Assembly: GCA_009693015.1 (NCBI GenBank)
Contig: SHYB01000015.1
Coordinates: 1 to 46,644, forward strand
Direction: 5' to 3'
DNA from: Dehalococcoidia bacterium
GTDB lineage: Bacteria; Chloroflexota; Dehalococcoidia; SHYB01
DNA: 46,644 bases
Both the position numbers and the translations under genes were made by a program. The notes under the pieces are model-generated. The model saw only the letters and a program-made list of their open reading frames with translations. It did no database searches and had not been told where the DNA came from. Shown one piece after another: positions 22,893 through 30,537 of this stretch; position 1 is the stretch's first letter, and the number at the start of each line of letters is the position of its first letter.

Positions 22893-24203
22893 ATGGCCGA
22901 TGTGCGGCCGTTTCACGGTCTGCGGTTCAACACTGCGGTGACGGGCCCGCTGGGGCCGGCGCTGTGTCCGCCGTACGACATTATTTCTCCGGCAGAGCGG
23001 CAGCGGCTGCTGGCGGCGAGCCCGTACAACGCGGTGCGGATCGAGCTTTCAGCGAACGGGGAACGAGCTGCCGCCGCTGAGGAGTACGCCACGGCGGCAA
23101 GGACGCTGGCGTTGTGGCGGAAGGACGGGGCGCTGGTGCGGGAAGGCGTGCCGGCGTATTACGTGATACGGCATGAGTTTGTGTACCAGGGACGGGCGAT
23201 GGCGCGGATGGAGCTGACGGCGGCGGTGCGCCTGGAGCCGCTGGGCAAGGGGAGCATCAAGCCGCACGAGGATACGCGGAAGGGGCCGAAGGAGGACCGC
23301 TTCAAGCTGATGGCGGCCACGCACACGAATATCAGCCCGGTGATGCTGCTGTATGCCCAATCGAAAAGCGTGGGCGATGCGCTGGCGGAGGCGCAACGGG
23401 CGGCCCCGCCGCTGGCGGCGGACCTAGGCGGGGGCGAGCGATTGCTGGCGTGGCCGGTGACGGACGCGGGGGCAACGCGGAAGATACAAGAGTCGCTGGC
23501 GGGGGAGTCGTTGTATATCGCCGACGGGCACCACCGCTATGAGACGGCGCTGGCGTACCGCGATGAGTCGCCGAGGGCGGCGGGGGACGCGGCGAACTTT
23601 GTGATGGCGTCCCTGATCGCCTTTGACGACCCGGGGTTGCTGAGTCTGCCGTATCACCGGATGCTGAAGGGGCTGGACGAGGCGGCGATGAGACGGCTGC
23701 GAGCGCAGATGGAGAAGGCATTCACGCCGGTGCGGCACAACATGAGCTGGTGTCCGCCGGTGGAGGTGGCGGAGGCGGCGCTTGCCAGCTTGGGAGCGGC
23801 GGACGTGGTGTTTGAAGTGTGGGGGTTAGAGGCAGCGCAGCGGACGAGCCTGCGGCTGCGGAACCCGGAGACGGTGGGCATGATCGCGGGAGGCAATCGT
23901 TTGCGGGCGTGGGCGAGCCTGTCTACGACGCTGTTCCGTGAGGCGCTGCTGCGCCCGGCGCTGGGGCTGCACGAGGAGGAGGCGGAGCATCGCGGGCTGC
24001 TGGCGTTCTCCAAGGACGCCGCCGATGCCGTGCATCAGGTGAACACCGGCGCATTTCAACTGGCGTTTCTGCCGCATGCCGTGCCGATGGAGGCGCTGCG
24101 AGAGGTGTCCGACAGGGGTGAGCGGCTGCCGCCGAAGTCGACGTATTTTCATCCGAAGCTGCCCACGGGGTTGGTGCTGCATCCACTGGAGGGTGCGCTG
24201 TGA
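22893..24203 (+). CDS. DUF1015 domain-containing protein
   Basis: A 436-residue protein of the DUF1015 family. Characteristic parts are the start (MADVRPFHGLRFN, CPPYDIISPAERQ), the central SIKPHEDTRKGPKEDR, the highly conserved ESLYIADGHHRYETAL (about residues 210-225), and the end LPPKSTYFHPKLPTGLVLHPL. Related archaeal proteins include the SerK free-serine kinases, so a role in amino-acid metabolism is possible but not shown here. TATACT at 22859-22864 may be its -10 box. The ATG at 22893 gives the usual N-terminus. The next gene overlaps its stop. Confidence 0.9.
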   Translation: MADVRPFHGLRFNTAVTGPLGPALCPPYDIISPAERQRLLAASPYNAVRIELSANGERAAAAEEYATAARTLALWRKDGALVREGVPAYYVIRHEFVYQGRAMARMELTAAVRLEPLGKGSIKPHEDTRKGPKEDRFKLMAATHTNISPVMLLYAQSKSVGDALAEAQRAAPPLAADLGGGERLLAWPVTDAGATRKIQESLAGESLYIADGHHRYETALAYRDESPRAAGDAANFVMASLIAFDDPGLLSLPYHRMLKGLDEAAMRRLRAQMEKAFTPVRHNMSWCPPVEVAEAALASLGAADVVFEVWGLEAAQRTSLRLRNPETVGMIAGGNRLRAWASLSTTLFREALLRPALGLHEEEAEHRGLLAFSKDAADAVHQVNTGAFQLAFLPHAVPMEALREVSDRGERLPPKSTYFHPKLPTGLVLHPLEGAL

Positions 24204-24958
24204 CGCGGGACGACGAGGAGCGGGACGAGGAGAGGGAGGAAGAGGCGGAGGAAAAACCGAAGCGCGCCGCTCGCGGGGAGCGGAAGGAACGCGCAGAGCG
24301 TCCGGCGAAGGTGAGCGCATTTGAAGAGCTGCAGGCGACGGCGCAGGCAGTGACGCTGGCGACGCCGGTGCCGGTCATGCGCTGGGAGGGTCGGGTGGGG
24401 CACCCGCGCCAGCTGCTGTCGGGCATGCGCGGGATGCTGGAGGACCTGGGATTTACGGCGGCATCGGCGCTGGAGGACAGCCAGGGCCCGATGCGGGATG
24501 TGAGCTACTTCCGCGGGGTGATCGTCGCCAAGAAGGAGAAGGAGTGGGTGGACCTGCGCCTGCTGCTGCTTTCGATCATCACCGTACCGTTGCTTGTGGG
24601 TATCTGGCTCTTTCCCAAGGCGACGCGTTGCAGGCGGGCGCTGGTGACGGTGGAGGTGGAGGGGGAGACGTACTGGGCGGGGGCGAAGGGGGAGGAGCAG
24701 CGCGGCGGCGGGGGGATGGCGAACCGCACGACGTATACGGAGCGGTCAGGGGTGATTGGGGAGACGCGGATCGCGCTGCGGCGGCTGGTAGGGCCGCCGT
24801 CGCCGGGGCAGCCGCTGGCGGTGAGTTCTGCGGCGAAGGACGACCCGTTTGCGCTGGAGGAGGCGATGGAGGCGATCGCTCGTGAGGTGGCGCATCGCTG
24901 GCCGGCGCTGGCGGCGCCGGGCGAAGGCCCGACGGGGACGGTGCGGCGCAGGGAGTAG
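24200..24958 (+). CDS. Hypothetical protein with one membrane segment
   Basis: A 252-residue protein I do not recognise. The first 40 residues are almost entirely charged (Glu/Arg/Lys/Asp). Residues 50-110 look like a small alpha/beta domain (PVMRWEGRVGHPRQLLSGM, DLGFTAASALEDS). A hydrophobic helix (LLLLSIITVPLLVGIWLF) follows near residues 117-134, then a strand-rich domain with a Gly-rich loop and a C-terminal helix (EEAMEAIAREVAHRW). Start and stop of the DUF1015 gene overlap as GTGA, so the two are probably translated together and may work together. Function unknown. Confidence 0.7.
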   Translation: MTRDDEERDEEREEEAEEKPKRAARGERKERAERPAKVSAFEELQATAQAVTLATPVPVMRWEGRVGHPRQLLSGMRGMLEDLGFTAASALEDSQGPMRDVSYFRGVIVAKKEKEWVDLRLLLLSIITVPLLVGIWLFPKATRCRRALVTVEVEGETYWAGAKGEEQRGGGGMANRTTYTERSGVIGETRIALRRLVGPPSPGQPLAVSSAAKDDPFALEEAMEAIAREVAHRWPALAAPGEGPTGTVRRRE

Positions 24959-24984
24959 CGGGCGTGTGCTGGCGGCGCCGGGTA

Positions 24985-25055
24985 CGGGGGTGCAAGGCCG
25001 GTAGGGCCACAAATCAGGCGCGGCGGGGCGAGGGGGTTCATGGACGGGGGTAGCG
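24985..25055 (+). repeat. Dispersed repeat family 1, copy D
   Basis: GGGGGTGCAAGGCCGGTAGG, then GCCACAAATCAGGCGCGGCG and a G-rich tail. It lies between the hypothetical gene and the alpha/beta hydrolase gene. Confidence 0.6.
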
Positions 25056-25111
25056 CCCGGCAGGGCGCACGGGTATCATCGCCCGCATACGCCGCACCGC
25101 AAGGAGGCTGC

Positions 25112-25954
25112 ATGGCCGCGTTCCAGGACAGCTCCGTCACTGTGGGCAGGTTGCGCCTGCATTATCTGGATTGGGGGGCGCCGAAGGGCAAGCCGGACAT
25201 GCTGTTGCTGCACGGCGGCGGGCAGGACGCGCACTCCTGGGACGAGTTTTCTCTGGCGATGCGGAAGGACTACCATGTGATGGCGCTGGACCAGCGGGGC
25301 CACGGCGATAGCGACTGGTCGAAGGGCGCGATCTATACGACGCGGGCGCACATGGGGGACATCGGTGGCTTTGTGCAGCAGGCGGGTCTGCGCCGGTTTG
25401 TGCTGGCGGGCCTCTCCATGGGGGGCAGGAACGCACTGACGTATGCCGCGTTGCACCCGGAGCAGATCGAGCGGCTGGTGGTGGTGGACATCGGCCCGGA
25501 GACGATGCAGCGCGGCGGCAAGGCGATCCAAAGTTTTCGTCGCAAGGCGGATATTTTGTCCACGTTCGATGCGTTTATCGAGCGGGCGCACGAGTTCAAC
25601 CCGCGTCGCAGCGTGGAGCAGTTGCGGGAGCGCCTGCGCTGGCATCTGCGGCAATTGCCGGACGGGCGCTGGACGTGGAAGAACGATCCACGGTATGGAA
25701 GACGCGGCCGCGAGGCGAAGCCGCAGCCCGACCTGTGGCCCGCGGTGCGGAAGATCGGCGCGCCCACGCTGCTGGTGCGGGGGATGGAGAGCGATGTGCT
25801 GGCGGGGGACGCCGCGCGGCGCATGCAGCAGGCGATGCGGCAGTGTGCGCTGGTGGAGATCGCGGGCGCGGGGCATACGGTGCCCGGCGACAGGCCGGAG
25901 GCGTTTGCCGCCGCGGTGCGGGAGTTTCTCGGACTGCCTGCCAAGGGTAGATAA
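25112..25954 (+). CDS. Alpha/beta hydrolase
   Basis: A 280-residue alpha/beta hydrolase-fold enzyme. The oxyanion-loop region is LLLHGGGQDAHSW, DQRGHGDSDW follows, the nucleophile Ser is in GLSMGGRNAL (about residue 97), the acid probably lies near the strand TLLVRGMESDVL, and the His is in IAGAGHTVPGD. This matches serine esterases/lactonases of the RsbQ/haloperoxidase/3-oxoadipate-lactonase kind; the substrate is unknown. AAGGAGG five bases before the ATG fixes the start and excludes a longer frame open from 25040. Confidence 0.92.
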   Translation: MAAFQDSSVTVGRLRLHYLDWGAPKGKPDMLLLHGGGQDAHSWDEFSLAMRKDYHVMALDQRGHGDSDWSKGAIYTTRAHMGDIGGFVQQAGLRRFVLAGLSMGGRNALTYAALHPEQIERLVVVDIGPETMQRGGKAIQSFRRKADILSTFDAFIERAHEFNPRRSVEQLRERLRWHLRQLPDGRWTWKNDPRYGRRGREAKPQPDLWPAVRKIGAPTLLVRGMESDVLAGDAARRMQQAMRQCALVEIAGAGHTVPGDRPEAFAAAVREFLGLPAKGR

Positions 25955-25957
25955 AAA

Positions 25958-26034
25958 AGGCCCCGTGCCGACGTTGGTGGACTGGTAGACCTGCGCCAGC
26001 ACGAGGTTATCTCATAGTGCGTGAGCGGGGGCCT
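25958..26034 (+). other. Possible structured RNA or terminator-like segment
   Basis: AGGCCCC at 25958-25964 can pair with GGGGCCT at 26028-26034, enclosing about 63 nt that contains smaller stems such as GAG-gttat-CTC near 26003-26013. It begins four bases after the hydrolase stop. The size is tRNA-like, but there is no T-loop or anticodon arm. It might be part of the hydrolase 3' end or a leader for the SDR gene that follows. Evidence is weak. Confidence 0.25.
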
Positions 26035-26158
26035 GATGTGAAGTGGCGCAATTCGGCAAAACGCAGGGAAGAGTATCAGTTGCGTCACAATAGCATCGAA
26101 GAGCGCAGCGGGATGCCGGTCAGGAAGTTGCTAACGGGAGATGGACAGGAGGACGGGC

Positions 26159-26941
26159 ATGGCAGGACGGCTGGCGGGGAAGGTGGCGATTATCACAGGA
26201 GCAGGGTCGGGGATAGGCCGCGCGGGGGCGGAGCTGTTCGCTCAGGAGGGGGCGGCGATCGTAGCGGCGGACGCGCGGGAGAGTGCGGCGCGGGAGACGG
26301 CGGCGGCGGTGACGGCGGCGGGCGGGAGGGCGATCGCCGTGGGGACGGACGTGTCGAAGTCAGCGGAGGTGCAGGCGATGGCGGCGGCGTGCCTGGAGGC
26401 GTTCGGCAAGGTGGACATTCTGTGGGCGAATGCCGGGGTGCTGCAGCGGGCGCCGCATTCGTTCGCCTACCTTGAGGACTTGCCGGAGGAGGAGTGGGAC
26501 CGTGTGCTGTCCATCAACCTCACGGGGGTATTTTTGAGCTGCAAGTATGTCATCCCTCACCTGAAGCGCCAGCGGAGCGGGGCGATTGTGATCACGGCGT
26601 CCGTCAGCGGGTTGCAGGGGCACGCCGTGGGCATGGCGTCGTATGTCGCCAGCAAGGCGGGGGTGGTGAACCTGACGCGGCTCTTGTCCAACGAACTGGG
26701 GCCGTTCAATGTGCGGGTGAACGCGGTGGCGCCCGGGAGCGTGGAGACGCCACTGGCCAAGGGGCTTTCGGCGCCTCCGCCGGGGCTGAACTTCCCCAAG
26801 TATTACGAGGCGCCGACGGGCGTGACGCGGCAGGCGACGGCGATGGAGGTGGCTCGCACGGCGCTGCACCTGGCGGCGGACGACACGGGGCCGCTGACGG
26901 GGGCGATCGTGCCGCTGGACGGGGGGCGCACCGCGAAGTAA
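26159..26941 (+). CDS. SDR family oxidoreductase
   Basis: A 260-residue classical SDR: TGAGSGIGRAG cofactor motif near residue 13, NAGV in WANAGVLQRA, catalytic Ser in ITASVSGLQG, Tyr/Lys in YVASK, and the C-terminal GAIVPLDGG. The triad is intact. AGGAGG five bases before ATG 26159 fixes the start. It is adjacent to a convergent Lrp-type domain gene, and no pathway can be assigned from the context. Confidence 0.92.
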   Translation: MAGRLAGKVAIITGAGSGIGRAGAELFAQEGAAIVAADARESAARETAAAVTAAGGRAIAVGTDVSKSAEVQAMAAACLEAFGKVDILWANAGVLQRAPHSFAYLEDLPEEEWDRVLSINLTGVFLSCKYVIPHLKRQRSGAIVITASVSGLQGHAVGMASYVASKAGVVNLTRLLSNELGPFNVRVNAVAPGSVETPLAKGLSAPPPGLNFPKYYEAPTGVTRQATAMEVARTALHLAADDTGPLTGAIVPLDGGRTAK

Positions 26942-26952
26942 CGCGGACGCTG

Positions 26953-27186
26953 CTACTGGATGCCGACGGCGAGGCAGGTGACGGTGCGGGAGATCCCGGG
27001 GACCTTGTGGATGGCGCCGGTGACGGTGTTGCCCACCGCGCTGGCATCGAGGCCTTCCACGATGGCGACAACATCGTACGGGCCCATGATGAGGTAGCTT
27101 TCCCGCACGCCAGGGACTGACTTGACGGCGCGAGAGACCTCCCGCGCCCGGCCAATGGTGGCTTCAATGAGGATGTAGGCCTTCAT
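26953..27186 (-). CDS. Stand-alone Lrp/AsnC ligand-binding (RAM) domain protein
   Basis: A 77-residue protein equal to the C-terminal effector domain of Lrp/AsnC regulators, without the DNA-binding helix-turn-helix: AYILIEATIGRAREVSRAV, then PGVRESYLIMGPYDVVAIV. Such stand-alone domains assemble into oligomers and bind amino acids; some modulate full-length Lrp proteins. AGGAGG lies about ten bases before the ATG. It is divergent from thrS, which fits amino-acid sensing, and a pair of 14-bp direct repeats lies in the shared upstream region. Confidence 0.9.
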   Translation of the reverse strand: MKAYILIEATIGRAREVSRAVKSVPGVRESYLIMGPYDVVAIVEGLDASAVGNTVTGAIHKVPGISRTVTCLAVGIQ

Positions 27187-27223
27187 GTCGGTGGCGCCTC
27201 CTGGTGGCGTTGCGTGGTGGCTG

Positions 27224-27252
27224 GTGATGACGTGCCCCGTGATGACGTGCCC
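27224..27252. repeat. Two tandem 14-bp direct repeats upstream of the Lrp-domain gene
   Basis: GTGATGACGTGCCC occurs at 27224-27237 and again at 27239-27252, a period of 15 bp. It sits 38-66 bp before the Lrp-domain gene and about 105 bp before thrS. It could be a regulator site or a simple duplication. Confidence 0.6.
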
Positions 27253-27342
27253 ATTGTATGCCCAGTGTAAAGGGGCCTGTGGCGGGGCTGCGGGACGGCG
27301 GAGCGGGGGTGGGAAAGCTCGCGAGGGCGCGGCGGTTCCAGG

Positions 27343-27348
27343 TATAAT
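27343..27348 (+). promoter_or_regulatory. -10 box of thrS with almost no leader
   Basis: A consensus TATAAT ends eight bases before the thrS ATG at 27357, so the expected transcription start coincides with the start codon. No -35 is evident. This suggests a leaderless thrS messenger. Confidence 0.55.
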
Positions 27349-27356
27349 CGAACGAT

Positions 27357-29114
27357 ATGAGTATATCTCCTACCGGCAGCAGGGGCAGCAGCAAGGACGA
27401 CGTCCTGGCGCAGCGCCAGCGCATCCGCCACTCCGCCGCGCATGTGATGGCGGACGCGGTGGTTTCCTTCTTTCCTGGGGCGAAGCTGACCCACGGCCCG
27501 CCCACGGAGGAGGGGTTTTATTACGACATCGAGCTGCCGCGTCCGCTGACGCCGGAGGACCTGGTGCGCATCGAGGAGAAGATGCGGGAGATCGTGGCTG
27601 CGGACGCGCCGTTCGTGTGCAGCGAGGTGAGCCGGGAGGAGGCGAAACGGCAGTTCGCCGGCAACCCGTACAAGCTGGAGACGATTGACGATATTCCCGC
27701 AGGGGAGCGCATCACGACGTACTCCCACGGGGCGTTCACCGACCTGTGCGAGGGGCCGCATGTGCAGCGCGTGGGGGAGATCAAGGCGTTCAAGCTGCTG
27801 AACGTGGCGGGGGCGTACTGGCGGGGCGATGAGCACAAAGCGATGTTGCAGCGGATCTACGGCACGGGGTTCGAATCCAAAGACGCGCTGGAGCGGCATC
27901 TGACGATGCTGGAGGAGGCGGCGAAGCGCGACCACCGTAAGCTGGGGCGGGAGCTGGAGCTTTTTATCTTCGATCCGGTGGCGCCGGCGAGCCCGTTCTT
28001 CCTGCCCAAGGGGGCGCTAGTGTACAACGAGCTGGTGGCGTATGTGCGCGGGCTGAATACCCTGCACGGCTACCAGGAAGTGATCACGCCGCAGATTTTT
28101 TCCACCGACCTGTGGAAGCGCTCCGGCCATTACGACAACTATATCGAGAATATGTTCCTGGTGGACGTGGATGAGCGGGAGTTCGGCATCAAGCCGATGA
28201 ACTGCCCCAGCCATGCGGTGATGTACGCCTCACGCATGCATTCGTACCGCGACCTGCCGGTGCGGTATGCCGACTTTGCGCGGCTGCACCGCTACGAACG
28301 CTCGGGGGTGACGCACGGGCTGACGCGGGTGCGGAGCTTCGCGCAGGACGACGCGCATCTATTCTGCCGGCCGGATCAGATCCAACAGGAAATCACAGTA
28401 TTCCTGAAGCAGTTTGCCGAGACGTACAAGATGTTCGGCTTTGGGGAGATCAGCATCCGCCTGTCGCTGCGGCCGGAGAAGCGCGTGGGGACGGATGCGA
28501 TGTGGGACGCGGCGGAAGAGGCGCTGGAGCGCGCGCTGACGAGCAACGGGCTGGCGTTCGCGGTGGCGCCGGGAGAGGGCGCGTTCTACGGGCCGAAGCT
28601 GGATTTTCTGGTGAAGGATGCCATCGGGCGCGAGTGGCAGATGGGGACGTTGCAGTTGGACTACTCGCTGCCGGAGCGGTTCGAGCTGGAGTATGTGGCG
28701 GAGGACGGGAGCAGGGTGCGGCCGGTGGTGATCCACCGCGCGTGGCTGGGCTCCATCGAGCGGTTCATGGGCATCTTGATCGAGCATACGGGGGGGGCGC
28801 TGCCGCTGTGGCTGTCGCCGGTGCAGGCGGTGGTAATCCCTATCGCGGACCGGCACATCCCGTACGCGGACGGCGTGGCGCAGCAGATGGGGGCGGCAGG
28901 GCTGCGGGCAAGGGTGGATGGGCGCAGCGAGCGGATGAACCTGAAGATTCGCGAGGCGCAGGTGCAGAAGACGCCGTATATGCTGGTGGTGGGGGATAAG
29001 GAGCAGGAGGCGCAGGCGGTGGCGGTGCGGCTGCGGACGGGGGAGAACCAGGGGGCGAGGCCGGTGGCCGAGGTGGTGGGGGAGATGCAGACGCTGGCGC
29101 GGGAGCGGCGATAG
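27357..29114 (+). CDS. thrS: Threonine--tRNA ligase without a TGS domain
   Basis: A 585-residue class II synthetase that charges tRNA-Thr. It begins directly with the editing domain (HSAAHVMADAVVSFFPG; later DLCEGPHVQ with the editing Cys and His), then the catalytic core with Zn-ligand Cys in KPMNCPSHAVMY, GLTRVRSFAQDDAHLF (motif 2) and IHRAWLGSIERFMGILIEH (motif 3 with Zn-ligand His), and the anticodon-binding domain. The usual 60-residue N-terminal TGS domain is absent; full-length enzymes have about 640 residues. No Shine-Dalgarno sequence precedes the ATG, and a TATAAT lies eight bases away, so translation is probably leaderless. Confidence 0.96.
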   Translation: MSISPTGSRGSSKDDVLAQRQRIRHSAAHVMADAVVSFFPGAKLTHGPPTEEGFYYDIELPRPLTPEDLVRIEEKMREIVAADAPFVCSEVSREEAKRQFAGNPYKLETIDDIPAGERITTYSHGAFTDLCEGPHVQRVGEIKAFKLLNVAGAYWRGDEHKAMLQRIYGTGFESKDALERHLTMLEEAAKRDHRKLGRELELFIFDPVAPASPFFLPKGALVYNELVAYVRGLNTLHGYQEVITPQIFSTDLWKRSGHYDNYIENMFLVDVDEREFGIKPMNCPSHAVMYASRMHSYRDLPVRYADFARLHRYERSGVTHGLTRVRSFAQDDAHLFCRPDQIQQEITVFLKQFAETYKMFGFGEISIRLSLRPEKRVGTDAMWDAAEEALERALTSNGLAFAVAPGEGAFYGPKLDFLVKDAIGREWQMGTLQLDYSLPERFELEYVAEDGSRVRPVVIHRAWLGSIERFMGILIEHTGGALPLWLSPVQAVVIPIADRHIPYADGVAQQMGAAGLRARVDGRSERMNLKIREAQVQKTPYMLVVGDKEQEAQAVAVRLRTGENQGARPVAEVVGEMQTLARERR

Positions 29115-29139
29115 GGGGAGTGGGACTCGGTCTTTTTCT

Positions 29140-29168
29140 TTGACGCGTTATCTGGAGTATGGTATAGT
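29140..29168 (+). promoter_or_regulatory. Sigma-70-type promoter of the infC-rpmI-rplT operon
   Basis: TTGACG (29140-29145) and TATAGT (29163-29168) with a 17-bp spacer, and a TGG just before the -10. The start point near 29175 gives a leader of about 40 nt to the proposed infC start codon. Confidence 0.8.
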
Positions 29169-29215
29169 CGCAACTGTCGTTTTGGGTGAACTTTCGGGAC
29201 GGAGGGTACACCGCC

Positions 29216-29779
29216 ATAGCCCGTGACTATCGCATAAACAACCGGATTCGCGCCCGCGAGGTCCGGCTCATCGGCAACGAAGGGGAGCAGTTGGGCGTGC
29301 TCACGCTCTCCGATGCGCTGAAGTCCGCCTATGACCAGGGACTGGACCTGGTGGAGGTGGCGGGGAACGCCGATCCGCCGGTGTGCCGTATCCTGGACTA
29401 CGGTAAGTTCAGGTATGAGCAGTCGAAGAAGGAACGCGAGTCGCGGAAGGGGCAGAAGAACGTGGAGTTGCGGGAGGTGCGCATGCGCCCCCGCATTGGC
29501 GAGCACGATATTGCATTCAAGTCGAAGATGGTGCGGGAGTTCCTGGAAGAGGGGCACAAGGTCAAGATGACGGTGCAGTTCCGGGGACGGGAGATCACGC
29601 ATCCGGAGTTCGCCATGGCGCTGATGCGGCGCGTGGCGGAGTCCTTGGCGGAGCAGGCGAAGCTGGAGAAAGCGCCCTCGATGGAGGGGCGGTCAATGAC
29701 GATGGTGCTGGCGCCGGCGGGCAACAAGCGCCCGGCTGCGGCAGCGCCGCCACAGGAGAGAGCCGGTGCCAAAACTTAA
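29216..29779 (+). CDS. infC: Translation initiation factor IF-3 with a probable AUA start
   Basis: A 187-residue IF-3: N-terminal domain (DYRINNRIRAREVRLIGNEG, DLVEVAGNADPPVCRILDYG), a lysine-rich linker and a C-terminal domain (RMRPRIGEHDIAFKSKMVRE, VKMTVQFRGREITHPE). IF-3 discriminates against non-AUG initiation and frees 30S subunits. Homology begins right at codon ATA 29216, and GGAGGGT (29201-29207) lies eight bases before it; the nearest ordinary start, GTG 29186, has no ribosome site. Rare start codons (AUU, AUC, AUA) are the known basis of infC autoregulation, so AUA initiation is inferred here. The C-terminal 20 residues are an Ala/Pro-rich extension. Confidence 0.93.
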   Translation: MARDYRINNRIRAREVRLIGNEGEQLGVLTLSDALKSAYDQGLDLVEVAGNADPPVCRILDYGKFRYEQSKKERESRKGQKNVELREVRMRPRIGEHDIAFKSKMVREFLEEGHKVKMTVQFRGREITHPEFAMALMRRVAESLAEQAKLEKAPSMEGRSMTMVLAPAGNKRPAAAAPPQERAGAKT

Positions 29780-29969
29780 GACGCACAAGGGCGCGAAGAA
29801 GCGCATTCACGTCACCGCGACGGGGAAGCTGCTGCGGACGAAGGGCCACAAGAGCCACTTGCGCCGCACGAAGCCGAAGGCGACGAAGCGGCTGTACGAT
29901 AATAAGCTTCCCGTGCACAAGGCGGACGTTGAGCGGATTGCCAGCCTGTTGCCGGGCGTTTCTCACTAA
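29766..29969 (+). CDS. rpmI: 50S ribosomal protein L35
   Basis: A 67-residue, strongly basic protein with the L35 pattern: [39 protein letters not shown]. It starts at GTG 29766 inside the infC 3' end (14-nt overlap), with AGGAGA about seven bases upstream. Standard infC-rpmI-rplT order. Confidence 0.97.
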   Translation: MPKLKTHKGAKKRIHVTATGKLLRTKGHKSHLRRTKPKATKRLYDNKLPVHKADVERIASLLPGVSH

Positions 29970-30010
29970 CACGCCGCGCGCGCAGACGAAACCCAGATCG
30001 GAGTTCACCC

Positions 30011-30382
30011 GTGGCTAGAGTAAAACGCGGCGTTGCCGCCAGAGCGCGACATAAGAAACTGCTCAAGGTTTCCAAGGGGCAGCGCGATAGCAAGCACGCA
30101 CTCTTTCGCCGCGCCCACGAAGCGTTTCTCAAGGCGGGCACCTACGCCTATCGCCACCGGCGCGAGCGGAAGCGCGACATGCGCAAGCTGTGGATCGCGC
30201 GGATCAACGCCGCGGTGCGTCTGCAGGACATCACCTACAGCCGGTTTATCGCGGGGCTGAAGCTGGCGGGCGTGGAGACGAATCGCAAACTGCTGGCGGA
30301 CCTGGCGGTGCGGGACGTGGCGGCGTTCAATGAGTTCGTCGTCATCGCCAAGGCGCAGGAGCAGACGGCGGCGGCGGTCTAG
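30011..30382 (+). CDS. rplT: 50S ribosomal protein L20
   Basis: A 123-residue basic protein with L20 motifs: [29 protein letters not shown]-like segment [18 protein letters not shown], and [11 protein letters not shown] followed by [14 protein letters not shown]. It starts with GTG and has GGAG a few bases upstream. L20 is an early assembly protein of the large subunit and in several bacteria represses its own operon by binding the leader; no such site is obvious here. A bulged stem that may be the operon terminator follows. Confidence 0.97.
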   Translation: MARVKRGVAARARHKKLLKVSKGQRDSKHALFRRAHEAFLKAGTYAYRHRRERKRDMRKLWIARINAAVRLQDITYSRFIAGLKLAGVETNRKLLADLAVRDVAAFNEFVVIAKAQEQTAAAV

Positions 30383-30391
30383 TCGCGCCGG

Positions 30392-30418
30392 GCTTGCTCG
30401 GTTGTCGCCGAGACAAGC
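30392..30418 (+). terminator. Candidate terminator after rplT
   Basis: GCTTG-CTCGG (30392-30401) pairs with CCGAG-a-CAAGC (30408-30418), a 10-bp stem with one bulged A and a 6-nt loop, followed by GATTGCTCTC. The T tract is poor. Confidence 0.45.
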
Positions 30419-30485
30419 GATTGCTCTCATGCGGGGCTTGGCCTCTTCCAGGCGCGGCGTTGCATGCTGCTACGGCGCGGCGCCC

Positions 30486-30494
30486 TGGTATACT
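30486..30494 (+). promoter_or_regulatory. Extended -10 promoter of the DtxR-type regulator gene
   Basis: TGGTATACT is an extended -10 (TGn plus TATACT at 30489-30494) with no good -35. The expected start point is about 37 nt before the ATG at 30538. Confidence 0.5.
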
Positions 30495-30537
30495 GCGGGC
30501 AACGGCAGATGGAAGCCTAGCGGCAGAGGTGCGCGCG

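Noticed and set aside
25958-26034. Possible tRNA because of the outer 7-bp stem and about 75-nt size.
   Set aside because: No TTCRANY T-loop, no anticodon arm with T33, and the D-arm does not fit.
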